Of a stretch of DNA of 64,000 bases, positions 43,208 to 50,671 are shown piece after piece. Made by a program: the position numbers and the translations under genes. The notes beneath the pieces are model-generated. The model did no database searches and had not been told where the DNA came from. It saw only the letters and a program-made list of their open reading frames with translations. Origin of the DNA: Verrucomicrobiaceae bacterium (GTDB lineage Bacteria; Verrucomicrobiota; Verrucomicrobiia; Verrucomicrobiales; Akkermansiaceae); contig JAIXQH010000051.1 in NCBI GenBank assembly GCA_027484055.1, positions 306,321 to 370,320 of the forward strand, written 5' to 3'. Numbering within the stretch: the first letter of the stretch is position 1; each line of letters begins with the position of its first letter.

Positions 43208-43966
43208 TTAATTCCCGGACTCGTTCGGGTAGCGGAAATGCCGCTGCACCTTGAAGTCGAACAGGACGTTCTCCCACTTCACGCCGGTGCCACCCATGCT
43301 ATGGATGACCCAAGGCTCGCCCGAGCGCTCACCCGGACCTGGGACGACGAAGCCGATGTGGGTATCTCCATTTGCCAGCGACCAAGTCACCACGTCTCCG
43401 GGCAGATAGTCCTCCGCGTTTCGTGAAGGCGTGAGCGTTTGGGCGTGGCGCTCGAAGAAGCGTTGCAAGTTCGGTGCACGGCGATGATCGATACTCGGGT
43501 CCGGCGCGGAGGCCTCCCAGAGCTGCGGGTAGAGCCTGAAATCATTCCTCATGTCCTCATGGACGAGAACTTGTAAATCCAAGTTCAGTGTCCGGTAAGC
43601 GCGGACTAAAACGTCCGCATCCATGCCCTTATTGCTAGGGATATCACCACCGGGGTAGGAAATTTTATAATACGCGCTGTCGAAAGTGACGCTTTGTTTG
43701 GACAGGGCGATCGCGGCTGCGGCGAGGCGATCCCCGAAGCGGGTGGAGCTGCTCAGCGAGGAAGCAAGAAGGTCTGCTTGTTCAAGTGATGGACCGGACT
43801 GGGCGGCTTTTAACGATGGCAGCAGCGGCTTTCCAAACCAGAATCCGATGCCGACGGAGATTACGATGATCACCCAGCCTCCGAAGAAATTACGGCGCTT
43901 CGGCTTCTGAGGCCGAGGACCAATGTATTCGATTGTGCTATAAAAGCCTGAGCGTGAGCGAGACAT
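43208..43966 (-). CDS. DUF1287 family protein (membrane-anchored)
   Basis: 252 residues. A cytoplasmic basic stretch, one membrane segment (FFGGWVIIVISVGIGFWFG, about 26-44), then a periplasmic DUF1287 domain: YKISYPGGDIPSNKGMDADVLVRAYR, DLQVLVHEDMRNDFRLYP, and the C-terminal LPGDVVTWSLANGDTHIGFVVPG with a His like that of NlpC/P60-type folds. DUF1287 proteins are thought to be cell-wall amidase-like; no cysteine nucleophile is clear to me here. Its 3' end directly meets hom (adjacent stops). Confidence 0.8.
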   Translation of the reverse strand: MSRSRSGFYSTIEYIGPRPQKPKRRNFFGGWVIIVISVGIGFWFGKPLLPSLKAAQSGPSLEQADLLASSLSSSTRFGDRLAAAAIALSKQSVTFDSAYYKISYPGGDIPSNKGMDADVLVRAYRTLNLDLQVLVHEDMRNDFRLYPQLWEASAPDPSIDHRRAPNLQRFFERHAQTLTPSRNAEDYLPGDVVTWSLANGDTHIGFVVPGPGERSGEPWVIHSMGGTGVKWENVLFDFKVQRHFRYPNESGN

Positions 43967-44100
43967 GGAAATTGGGACAGGCGGGAGTTAGCAAACCACG
44001 GACCAAAAAGCGACAGAAATTCAAAAAATCATGAAATCGACGAATCTGCGCGGATTTCCTGTCTCGACAAGGAAATATACGGCCTATCAGAGTCCCGGGC

Positions 44101-44700
44101 ATGACGATTTTCAACAGTCCCCGGAAGCTCATTTGGGGCGAGATAGACGTGCCCTTGTTTGGGCTCAGTCGGGACATTTTCGGTGATCCACTGAAAGTCC
44201 CGGTTGCGTTTTCCCTCGTCACAGACGGCTCGTATCTTTGGTACCTGGTCAACCACCGCCAGCCAGCACGACTGCACCCGAAGGCGCGGCCTGCGGGCTT
44301 CCAAGCGGAACTTTGGCAGTATGATGTGGCTGAGTTATTCCTCGCCGATCCCGTGAGTGGCCGTTATTTTGAATTCAACCTCGCGCCGAACGGAGCCTGG
44401 TGGAGTTGTGAATTCACCGCTCCCCGGGTGCGGGCGGATGAAATGGACATCGCCATGCCAGAAATCGCGACCTTCGCGGACATCGCTCCGGACGGCTCGT
44501 GGTTGGCAGCGCTGGCCATACCGCTCTCACTGCTGCGGGCGCGGCTCGACTTTGGTAATGCCACACAGATAAATGTGGCCATGATCCTAGAATCCCCGAC
44601 CCAGAAATTCGTTAGCGCCTGCGAACTTGGACCCGGACCCGCAGATTTCCACCAACCCGCACGCTTTTCAAAAATTTCCTACTCTCCGCTGCCAGACTAA
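44101..44700 (+). CDS. Protein with a CBM9/DOMON-like fold, function unknown
   Basis: 199 residues, no signal peptide. The pattern ELWQYDVAELFLADPVSGRYFEFNLAPNGAWWSCEF resembles CBM9-like or DOMON domains (W-x-x-D-x-x-E-x-F...Y-x-E-x-x-x-x-P-x-G). Known CBM9-like proteins bind sugars, or heme in cytochrome-associated forms. As no secretion signal is seen, a cytoplasmic or unusually exported protein is possible. No useful neighbour. Confidence 0.6.
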   Translation: MTIFNSPRKLIWGEIDVPLFGLSRDIFGDPLKVPVAFSLVTDGSYLWYLVNHRQPARLHPKARPAGFQAELWQYDVAELFLADPVSGRYFEFNLAPNGAWWSCEFTAPRVRADEMDIAMPEIATFADIAPDGSWLAALAIPLSLLRARLDFGNATQINVAMILESPTQKFVSACELGPGPADFHQPARFSKISYSPLPD

Positions 44701-44821
44701 CTGGAAATCATCCTCTAGGCCCTGTCTTTTACCTTGCAGGCCCGTTTGCCACCGCTAGGCTCAATTCCGACTGGTATGCGTGTCATGCCATTTTCTTCCA
44801 AAAAACCAACTTACCGAACTC

Positions 44822-44929
44822 ATGAAACTTGCCTTCATCGCTGGCATTAGCGCCGTTCTAGCGGCCTCCTGCTGCCCTAGTTCCGCGCCAGCCCCGAGCA
44901 AGCCATCCTACATCACGCCTTCCAAGTAA
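44822..44929 (+). CDS. Tiny lipoprotein (35 aa)
   Basis: ATG at 44822, stop at 44927-44929. MKLAFIAGISAVLAASCC is a signal with the lipobox AASC; the tail PSSAPAPSKPSYITPSK is Pro/Ser rich. It is one of three tiny CC-lipoproteins in this window; the next one follows at 45041. Function unknown. Confidence 0.6.
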   Translation: MKLAFIAGISAVLAASCCPSSAPAPSKPSYITPSK

Positions 44930-45040
44930 GATCCTCTCCGCTTGTCTCTCCGGGTGGGGGGACATGCATTTCTGAATCCTGACTCCTAAATCCCGCTGGG
45001 AATCCATCACACACCAATCCCTTAACTCCTGCTCCATATT

Positions 45041-45211
45041 ATGATCCGTATCCTTACTGCATTCGTCGCTACTGCCTTCGCTCTCCTCACGGTTTCCTGC
45101 TGCTGCACCGGTGAGCCAAAGACCCCGAAACTTCGTAAACTTCCGAAGTTTCAAGAAATCGAAACCGCTCCTGCTCCTGAGCCAGCACCGGTCGTGATTC
45201 CAAGCAAGTAA
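45041..45211 (+). CDS. Tiny lipoprotein (56 aa)
   Basis: ATG at 45041, stop at 45209-45211. The signal MIRILTAFVATAFALLTVSC has a lipobox LTVSC and is followed by CCTG; the mature part is Lys/Pro rich (PKTPKLRKLPKFQ) and ends PAPVVIPSK, like the sibling at 44822 (PSK ending). A strong terminator follows, so both probably form one small transcript. Resembles entericidin-like small lipoproteins in size only. Confidence 0.7.
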   Translation: MIRILTAFVATAFALLTVSCCCTGEPKTPKLRKLPKFQEIETAPAPEPAPVVIPSK

Positions 45212-45231
45212 GCCGTCTATTCTAGATTTCT

Positions 45232-45267
45232 AGGCGCTTCTGCAGGTTTGCAGGAGCGCCTTTTTTT
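45232..45267 (+). terminator. Strong Rho-independent terminator after the tiny lipoprotein genes
   Basis: AGGCGCTTCTGCA pairs with TGCAGGAGCGCCT (one T-G pair) with a 4-nt loop, then seven T. Confidence 0.9.
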
Positions 45268-45412
45268 GTGACATGGCCCATTTTTCTCCCATCGCCCCGC
45301 ATTTGAGCCGTTCGGCTCAGTCTTTCTCCCCGCAGGCTACATGCGGCTTTGACATTCTAAATCCCCACGGTCACTTTCCCCGCCCGCCGTCAACCACGGC
45401 GCATTTACTCAT

Positions 45413-46837
45413 ATGGGAAAAAGCCTCTTCCAAAAAGTCTGGGACGCTCACACCGTCGGCACCATCGCCGATGGACGCACACAACTCTTCATCGGCACGC
45501 ACCTCATTCACGAGGTCACCTCGCCGCAAGCCTTTGGCATGCTCCGCGACCTCGGGCTCACGGTGAAATTCCCCCAGCGCACTTTTGCCACCATCGACCA
45601 CATTGTCCCGACCATCAATCAGGACCAGCCCGCTGATCCTCTGGCTGCCGAGATGATCGCTGCGATTCGCAAAAACTGCGATGACTTCGGCGTCACCTAT
45701 TTCGACCTGGCTTCTGGAAAACAAGGCATCGTTCACGTCGTCGGCCCTGAACAAGGCATCACCCAGCCAGGCACCACGATCGCTTGTGGCGATTCGCACA
45801 CGGCCACCCACGGCGCGTTTGGCGCGATCGCGTTCGGCATCGGCACCAGCCAGGTCCGCGACGTGCTCGCCACCCAGACCATCGCGCTTCAGGAAATGAA
45901 AGTCCGTCGGATCGAGGTGAACGGCGATCTCGCTCCCGGCGTTTACGCCAAGGACGTTATCCTCCACATCATCCGCCTGCTAGGTGCGAATGGCGGCATC
46001 GGCTACGCTTACGAATATGCCGGCGATGTCTTCGAGCGGATGTCCATGGAAGAGCGCATGACCGTTTGCAACATGTCCATCGAAGGCGGCGCCCGCTGCG
46101 GCTACGTCAATCCCGACGCCAAGACCGTCGCCTACCTTCACGGACGTCCCTACGTGGACATGACCGACTTCAGCGCTACCGCTGCCCGTTGGCTTTCCTT
46201 CGCTTCCGACACCGACGCCGTGTATGATGACATCGTCAAAATCAACGCCGCCGACATCCCGCCGACCGTCACTTGGGGCATCTCCCCGGACCAAGGCATT
46301 TCTGTTTCCGAAAACATCCCGGACCCAGCCACCGCAGCGACCCCGCTTGAAAAGGCCTCCATCGAGGAAGCGCTCGCCTACATGAAGCTGGCCCCAGGCA
46401 CGCCGATCAAAGGCGTGAAAATCAACGTCGCCTTCATCGGCTCATGCACCAACGGCCGGATTTCCGACTTCCGCGAAGTGGCGAAATACATCCGTGGCCA
46501 CCGCGTCGCACCCGGAGTGCAAGCGCTCGTCGTGCCAGGCTCACAGATCGTCGCCATCCAGTGCGAGCAGGAAGGCCTTCCAGAAATTTTCCGCGCCGCC
46601 GGCTTTGAGTGGCGGGGGGCAGGGTGCTCCATGTGCTTGGCGATGAATCCGGACAAACTCGTTGGAGACCAGCTCTGCGCCTCTTCCTCAAACCGGAACT
46701 TCAAAGGCCGCCAAGGCTCGTCCACCGGACGCACCATCCTCATGTCACCCGTCATGGTCGCCGCCGCCGCCATCCGTGGCTCAGTCGCCGATGCGCGCGA
46801 AGTCTTTGATCTCGAAACGCCAGCGGCCGTCGCCTGA
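45413..46837 (+). CDS. leuC: 3-isopropylmalate dehydratase, large subunit
   Basis: 474 residues, the normal length. Begins [15 protein letters not shown] and carries LVPTINQD-like text, the [23 protein letters not shown] block and the three 4Fe-4S cysteines: Cys345 in [15 protein letters not shown] and Cys405 and Cys408 in [13 protein letters not shown]. The enzyme isomerises 2-isopropylmalate to 3-isopropylmalate in leucine synthesis. leuD follows 31 bp downstream. Confidence 0.96.
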   Translation: MGKSLFQKVWDAHTVGTIADGRTQLFIGTHLIHEVTSPQAFGMLRDLGLTVKFPQRTFATIDHIVPTINQDQPADPLAAEMIAAIRKNCDDFGVTYFDLASGKQGIVHVVGPEQGITQPGTTIACGDSHTATHGAFGAIAFGIGTSQVRDVLATQTIALQEMKVRRIEVNGDLAPGVYAKDVILHIIRLLGANGGIGYAYEYAGDVFERMSMEERMTVCNMSIEGGARCGYVNPDAKTVAYLHGRPYVDMTDFSATAARWLSFASDTDAVYDDIVKINAADIPPTVTWGISPDQGISVSENIPDPATAATPLEKASIEEALAYMKLAPGTPIKGVKINVAFIGSCTNGRISDFREVAKYIRGHRVAPGVQALVVPGSQIVAIQCEQEGLPEIFRAAGFEWRGAGCSMCLAMNPDKLVGDQLCASSSNRNFKGRQGSSTGRTILMSPVMVAAAAIRGSVADAREVFDLETPAAVA

Positions 46838-46868
46838 ACCCCACTCACACCACCACCACACCACTTCC

Positions 46869-47468
46869 ATGGCACTTGAACCCGTCCCTTCCGTCGCTGG
46901 CCGCGCCGTTTTCATTCCCGGCGCAGACATCGACACCGACCGCATCATCCCGGCTCGTTTCATGAAATGCGTCACCTTCGATGGCCTCGGAGAATTCGCC
47001 TTCTATGATGTGCGCTTCGACGAGCACGGCGTGAAAACCCAGCACCCGCTCAACGATCCACGTTTCGCGGGAGCCTCCATTCTCGTCGCCGGGGTGAACT
47101 TCGGCTGCGGTTCCTCCCGCGAGCACGCCCCGCAATCCCTGCGCAAGTATGGCTTCAGCGGGGTGATCGCGGAGTCGTTCGCTGAAATTTTCTATGGAAA
47201 CTCGACTACCCTCGCCATGCCATGTGTGATGGCCAGCGCTGCCGACATCGTGGCCATCCGCGATGCGGTTGAGGCGGATCCCACCACGGTGGTGACCATC
47301 GACGTGCAAGCTCTCAAGGTCCGCACCTCCGGTGGACTGGAAATCTCCGTGACCATGCCAGACTCGGCACGCGAGTCGCTTTTATCCGGTCGCTGGGATC
47401 CGATCCAAGAGCTACTCGACAACGAGACCTCCATCGAGTCCAAGGCGCGGGAGCTGCACTACGTTTGA
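46869..47468 (+). CDS. leuD: 3-isopropylmalate dehydratase, small subunit
   Basis: 199 residues from the ATG at 46869. IPGADIDTDRIIPARFMKC, ILVAGVNFGCGSSREHAPQSLRKYG and FAEIFYGNSTTLAMPC are the expected landmarks; the swivel domain completes the active site with LeuC. The upstream open frame overlapping leuC is not used. Follows leuC in the same operon; leuA and leuB are not in the window. Confidence 0.96.
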   Translation: MALEPVPSVAGRAVFIPGADIDTDRIIPARFMKCVTFDGLGEFAFYDVRFDEHGVKTQHPLNDPRFAGASILVAGVNFGCGSSREHAPQSLRKYGFSGVIAESFAEIFYGNSTTLAMPCVMASAADIVAIRDAVEADPTTVVTIDVQALKVRTSGGLEISVTMPDSARESLLSGRWDPIQELLDNETSIESKARELHYV

Positions 47469-47489
47469 TTTCCTCTCCTTTCGCAGGTG

Positions 47490-48287
47490 ATGACGGCTCC
47501 TAGCACCACCGCTCCGCCTGGCATCGCGCTGTTCGATCTGGATGGGACCTTGTTCGCGTGGGACAGCCAACTGCTTTTTCGGCACTTCGTGCTAAGACGT
47601 GAGCCGTGGCGCGGGGCGTTTTTGTTGATATTTCTGCTATTCCTGCCACTCGTCGGCCTCTTGGGGGACGGTGGGATGAAACGGATTTTCCTATGCTACC
47701 TCTGGCGGATGGAGCCGTTGCGGCTGCGTGAGCTATCCCAAGAGTTTGCCGCCAGCTTAGTGCCGACGGTCTATCCAGCACTCCGCGCCGCGCTGGAAAG
47801 CCACCGTGAATCCGGTGATTTTCTGATTCTTGCCTCCGCGAGCCCCGAGTTCTACGTGCAGGAAATCGGGCACTTGCTTCACTTCGACCTCATCCTAGGC
47901 ACACCGGTGGAGCTGGGAGCCTTTTTCCCAGATTTAGAAAATCACAAGGGACATGCTAAAGTCACCCGACTGCAGCAGGTGCTCCCAGCCAGCTATTTTG
48001 AAAATGGCAGACTCCGCAAGAGTCACGGCTACACCGACAGCACGGCTGATCTACCCATGCTGGCCCTCTGCAACTCCGCCACCGTGGTGAATCCGTCCCC
48101 CATCCTTACGGCCCGTGCTCGAGCCGCAACGTGGGCCATCGTCAGACCAGCCCGCCCATGGCGGACGCGAGTGGGTTTCACCCTGCGTTTGCTGGCACTC
48201 CTAACCGGCCTTGGCGAAGATCCTGGAGGACTCAGAGTTCCACTTGGAAAAAATCCCGAAGCACCGCCTGATAAAGCTCGCGCTTGA
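47490..48287 (+). CDS. HAD-superfamily phosphatase (HAD-IB, SerB-like)
   Basis: 265 residues from ATG at 47490. The nucleophile motif DLDGTLFAWDSQLLFRHFVLR is at the N-terminus; motif II-like LILASASPEFYVQEIGHLLHFD, and motif III/IV with Lys in LENHKGHAKV and YTDSTADLPMLALC (D-x-x-x-D). A hydrophobic stretch (LLIFLLFLPLVGLL) follows the first motif, as in membrane-associated HAD-IB proteins linked to lipid or glycan synthesis. Its 3' end overlaps the NUDIX gene on the other strand by 56 bp. Confidence 0.8.
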   Translation: MTAPSTTAPPGIALFDLDGTLFAWDSQLLFRHFVLRREPWRGAFLLIFLLFLPLVGLLGDGGMKRIFLCYLWRMEPLRLRELSQEFAASLVPTVYPALRAALESHRESGDFLILASASPEFYVQEIGHLLHFDLILGTPVELGAFFPDLENHKGHAKVTRLQQVLPASYFENGRLRKSHGYTDSTADLPMLALCNSATVVNPSPILTARARAATWAIVRPARPWRTRVGFTLRLLALLTGLGEDPGGLRVPLGKNPEAPPDKARA

Positions 48288-48723
48288 AGGTGGGCAGCCA
48301 ATCCAGATCAAACTCTTCCGGTAAAATCCACCGATAAGCCCGGAACTCCGCATGCTTCTGGCGGACATTCACCTGCGGAGCACTCCCCTTCAACTTGCAT
48401 AAAAAGTAGGTTTGCTCCTGTCCATGGTTCCCGTGCTTGCGGAGTTTTTTCCCCCGCGCATGCTCTGGGTAAAGGTAGCGGTAGCCATCTCGCTGATCCA
48501 CCACGTCATAGTGCGACGCCTCCAAGCCGACTTCCTCGCGGACCTCGCGGAACAAGGCAGCTGTGAGAGACTCATTCGCATTCACCCCGCCTTGTGGAAA
48601 TTGCCACGCGCCCGGCATCGTCGCGCGTTCACAGATGAGCAAGCTGCCCTCCGAATTGACGATCAGTGCGGCCACATTGGGTCGGTAGCGAACCATGGCC
48701 GGAGATTGACCGATAAGGACCAT
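48232..48723 (-). CDS. rppH: NUDIX hydrolase, RNA pyrophosphohydrolase-like
   Basis: 163 residues. RYRPNVAALIVNSEGSLLICERATMPGAWQFPQGGVNANESLTAALFREVREEVGL contains a full NUDIX box (G-x5-E-x7-R-E-V-R-E-E-V-G-L). The sequence W-QFPQGG and RYRPNV are typical of RppH/YgdP, which removes pyrophosphate from 5'-triphosphate mRNA. The C-terminal RELYQAVLRDFF also fits. ATG at 48696 is an alternative start (MVRYRPNV). Convergent and overlapping with the HAD gene. Confidence 0.86.
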   Translation of the reverse strand: MVLIGQSPAMVRYRPNVAALIVNSEGSLLICERATMPGAWQFPQGGVNANESLTAALFREVREEVGLEASHYDVVDQRDGYRYLYPEHARGKKLRKHGNHGQEQTYFLCKLKGSAPQVNVRQKHAEFRAYRWILPEEFDLDWLPTFKRELYQAVLRDFFQVEL

Positions 48724-48784
48724 GCTGACAAATATTAAGTTAAGTGAATTATAAGCGATTCAAGGCTATTTGGGGCATCGGTCA

Positions 48785-48855
48785 TTAAAAAAAATGAACC
48801 GGGCGACTTACCACTCACAAGTCATTGAAGACTGAGTGGTATGCCGTCCGGTTCA
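48785..48855 (-). terminator. Strong terminator for an unidentified minus-strand transcript
   Basis: A 23-bp stem with three mismatches (left arm 48795-48817, right arm 48833-48855) is followed, on the minus strand only, by eight T (48787-48794). Any transcript ending here must come from the 48856-49249 stretch, as the response regulator runs the other way. Confidence 0.75.
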
Positions 48856-49224
48856 ACCATGAACCAAAACCACAGGACTGTTAAGCAAGCGCCGTGCCAA
48901 GCTACCAGATCACGATGGAGCGTGGTTGACTCCAGCATTTCAGACTCAAATCAGATCAAGTTCACGGACCCGACTCACGGGGGTATTCGTTCCCTGAGCA
49001 AACCGGGAGCACAGGAAATCGATCTACAAGGCGCTAACTCAATCTTCGGTGCGATGTTTTTCAGTAAGAGAAAGTGTCAGAGTGCAGATATTGCCTATGA
49101 CGCGGGAGGTGGTATAAATCGAGTGGGGCATTGCGATTTAGGCGAATCTAGCGAATGGGAGTTGCGGGCTCTTGTCGCCACCCCAGCGGACGGTGAGAAT
49201 TTTTACCATCGACATTTTTCCTAA
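48841..49224 (+). CDS. Doubtful open frame
   Basis: A 127-residue open frame on the plus strand (MPSGSTMNQNHRTVKQAPCQ...) that starts inside the arm of the terminator hairpin. Its protein has no family pattern, signal or membrane segment. The terminator points to a minus-strand transcript in the same place, on which I see only short frames. Kept at low confidence; an RNA gene or a decayed gene is as likely. Confidence 0.2.
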   Translation: MPSGSTMNQNHRTVKQAPCQATRSRWSVVDSSISDSNQIKFTDPTHGGIRSLSKPGAQEIDLQGANSIFGAMFFSKRKCQSADIAYDAGGGINRVGHCDLGESSEWELRALVATPADGENFYHRHFS

Positions 49225-49249
49225 ATCGTTAGCTAGCTGATCTGCGGTT

Positions 49250-49933
49250 GTGACAACGAAACTTCCTCACACAGACACTAGTAACGCCACGAAGCCCATT
49301 CGTGTGGCGGTGATTGAGGACGACCGGGTGAGTCGTAAAATGCTGGAGCGGCTTTTGGAAAAGAATGCGGACTGCGAACTCGCAGGCTCATGGGCGACGG
49401 GTGAGGAGGCCCTCGCCGAGGTGAAACGCATTCAGCCTGACGTGGTGCTGGTGGATTTAGAACTACCTGGCATGACCGGGGAAGACTGCATCGGTGCGCT
49501 ATCCGTGATGATTCCTTGCTGTGCCCTTGTGGTGCTGACCGTGCATGACAATCCAGAGCGAGTGTTCTCCGCGCTGCGTGCCGGGGCGAATGGATATTTA
49601 TTAAAAGGCGCCTCTTCGGCAGAGCTGGTGGCTGGGATGAAAGCCGCATTCGCCGGTGGTTTCCCGCTGAGTCCTGCGGTGGCTGGACTGGTGATCCAAG
49701 CATTCAAAAAACAACCCACGACCCCTGCCAAGCCGATCATCCCGCTGCCATCACTCGCGCCGCGCGAGCGCCAGATCCTTGATTTGTTAGCGAAGGGCCG
49801 TGCGCCTAAGGAGGTCGCCGCAGAGTTGTTCATTAGCTATGAAACGGTCAGAGACCATTTGAAGAATATTTACCAAAAGCTCCACGTCCGCAGTCGGACG
49901 GAAGCGGTGCTGCGTTACCTCGAGGGCAGCTAG
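49250..49933 (+). CDS. NarL/FixJ-type response regulator with LuxR HTH
   Basis: 227 residues with a GTG start at 49250. The receiver domain has the acidic pocket Glu23-Asp24-Asp25, phosphorylatable Asp69 (VVLVDLELPG), the Thr in VVLTVHD and Lys in LLKGASSAE. The C-terminal LuxR/GerE HTH is LAPRERQILDLLAKGRAPKEVAAELFISYETVRDHLKNIYQKL (about 164-206). It binds DNA when phosphorylated by a histidine kinase; no kinase gene lies in the window. Directly downstream begin three tandem repeat units. Confidence 0.92.
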   Translation: MTTKLPHTDTSNATKPIRVAVIEDDRVSRKMLERLLEKNADCELAGSWATGEEALAEVKRIQPDVVLVDLELPGMTGEDCIGALSVMIPCCALVVLTVHDNPERVFSALRAGANGYLLKGASSAELVAGMKAAFAGGFPLSPAVAGLVIQAFKKQPTTPAKPIIPLPSLAPRERQILDLLAKGRAPKEVAAELFISYETVRDHLKNIYQKLHVRSRTEAVLRYLEGS

Positions 49934-49944
49934 GAATGGTGGGG

Positions 49945-50201
49945 TTGAAATTCCCTCCAATTGAGGGGGATTACAAACTCAGAATCCGGGGTATTTCTTG
50001 TGCGTATCCCACGGCAGTCCCTGCACCAAGATGCGCTTCCAAGACAGTTCTGGGCCGCTTCAAGTCGGCTTGAAATGACCGAAGAGGCACTACCACACGA
50101 GCAGGGTCCGAGCCCCCATTCTTCCCCCAAAGAACCGCTGAGCGCGGCACTCGCCAAACGAGTGCCGCGTTTCTTTTTTAAACCACAGGCCGTCTACGCC
50201 T
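49945..50201 (+). ncRNA. Putative small RNA unit 1
   Basis: Candidate RNA from the dyad CCCTCCAATTGAGGG (49953-49967) to the terminator at 50143-50180 (CGCGGCACTCG/CGAGTGCCGCG then TTTCTTTTTT), about 225 nt. A further arm TTCAAG/CTTGAA lies inside. Contains the C-rich run CTTCCCCC (50131-50138), which could pair with G-rich ribosome-binding sites or with GAGGGGGA of the unit's own 5' dyad. Base changes versus unit 2 alter amino acids in the only long frame (Q/E, W/R, S/N, L/P, T/I), so coding seems unlikely. Confidence 0.5.
50143..50180 (+). terminator. Terminator of repeat unit 1
   Basis: CGCGGCACTCG, loop CCAAA, CGAGTGCCGCG, then TTTCTTTTTT. Confidence 0.9.
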
Positions 50202-50459
50202 TTGAAATTCCCCCCAATTGAGGGGGATTACAAACTCAGAATCCGGGGTATTTCTTGTGCGTATCCCACGGCAGTCCCTGCACCAAGATGCGCTTCCAAG
50301 AGAGTTCCGGGCCGCTTCAAATCGGCCTGAAATGATCGAAGAGGCACTACCACACGAGCAGGGTCCGAGCCCCCATTCTTCCCCCAAAGAACCGCAAAAC
50401 GCGGCACTCGCTAAACGAGTGCCGCGTTTCTCATTTTAAATCACAGGGAGTCCGCGCTT
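50202..50459 (+). ncRNA. Putative small RNA unit 2
   Basis: Nearly identical to unit 1 for 230 bp, including the dyad at its start, the TTCAAATCGGCCTGA segment that corresponds to the inner arm of unit 1, the C-rich run and the terminator at 50400-50438. Only some 16-18 differences (by eye) separate the two, with a few in paired segments, so they are recent duplicates or homogenised. Confidence 0.5.
50400..50438 (+). terminator. Terminator of repeat unit 2
   Basis: CGCGGCACTCG, loop CTAAA, CGAGTGCCGCG, then TTTCTCATTTT. Confidence 0.85.
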
Positions 50460-50600
50460 TTGGATTTCCCTCCAATTGAGGGGGATTACATCTGTAGAAT
50501 CCAGGTTATGTCTTATGCAGATCCAGCAAGGATCTCCACTCTTCCCCCAGAAGAAACCCCGAAACGCGACGCTCCTCCGGAGTGTCGCGTTTCCCCTTTC
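50460..50600 (+). ncRNA. Putative small RNA unit 3, shortened
   Basis: Same 5' part (TTGGATTTCCCTCCAATTGA, then GGGGGATTACA) and AGAATCC, then a diverged centre, the C-rich run CTCTTCCCCCAGAAGAAAC and a different terminator, CGCGACGCTCC/GGAGTGTCGCG with TTTCCCCTTTC (50565-50600). Preserving the ends while changing the terminator sequence suggests the fold, not the base sequence, is kept there. Confidence 0.45.
50562..50600 (+). terminator. Terminator of repeat unit 3
   Basis: AAACGCGACGCTCC pairs with GGAGTGTCGCGTTT around TCC; the T-tract is interrupted (TTTCCCCTTT). Confidence 0.7.
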
Positions 50601-50671
50601 TAGGGGTAGCGGTTTCATCCGTGGATGCCGCCCCTTGAATTTCAGCAGTATCTCTCGCAATTTCACCACGC

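Larger units (their letters stand above)
49945..50600 (+). repeat. Array of three tandem repeats (257, 258 and about 141 bp)
   Basis: Units start at 49945, 50202 and 50460, each opening with TTGAAATTCC/TTGGATTTCC, then a short dyad C(C/T)CCC(T)CAATTGAGGGGGATTACA. The first two are nearly identical over their full length; the third keeps the start (dyad), the CTCTTCCCCCA(A)AGAA-type C-rich run and a terminator, but lacks about 115 bp of the middle. Each unit ends in its own Rho-independent terminator. Confidence 0.9.

Noticed and set aside
49961..50439. Two similar 70-86-residue proteins encoded by the tandem repeats
   Set aside because: Nearly all differences between the copies change the amino acid and unit 3 does not keep the frame; the terminators are conserved instead.
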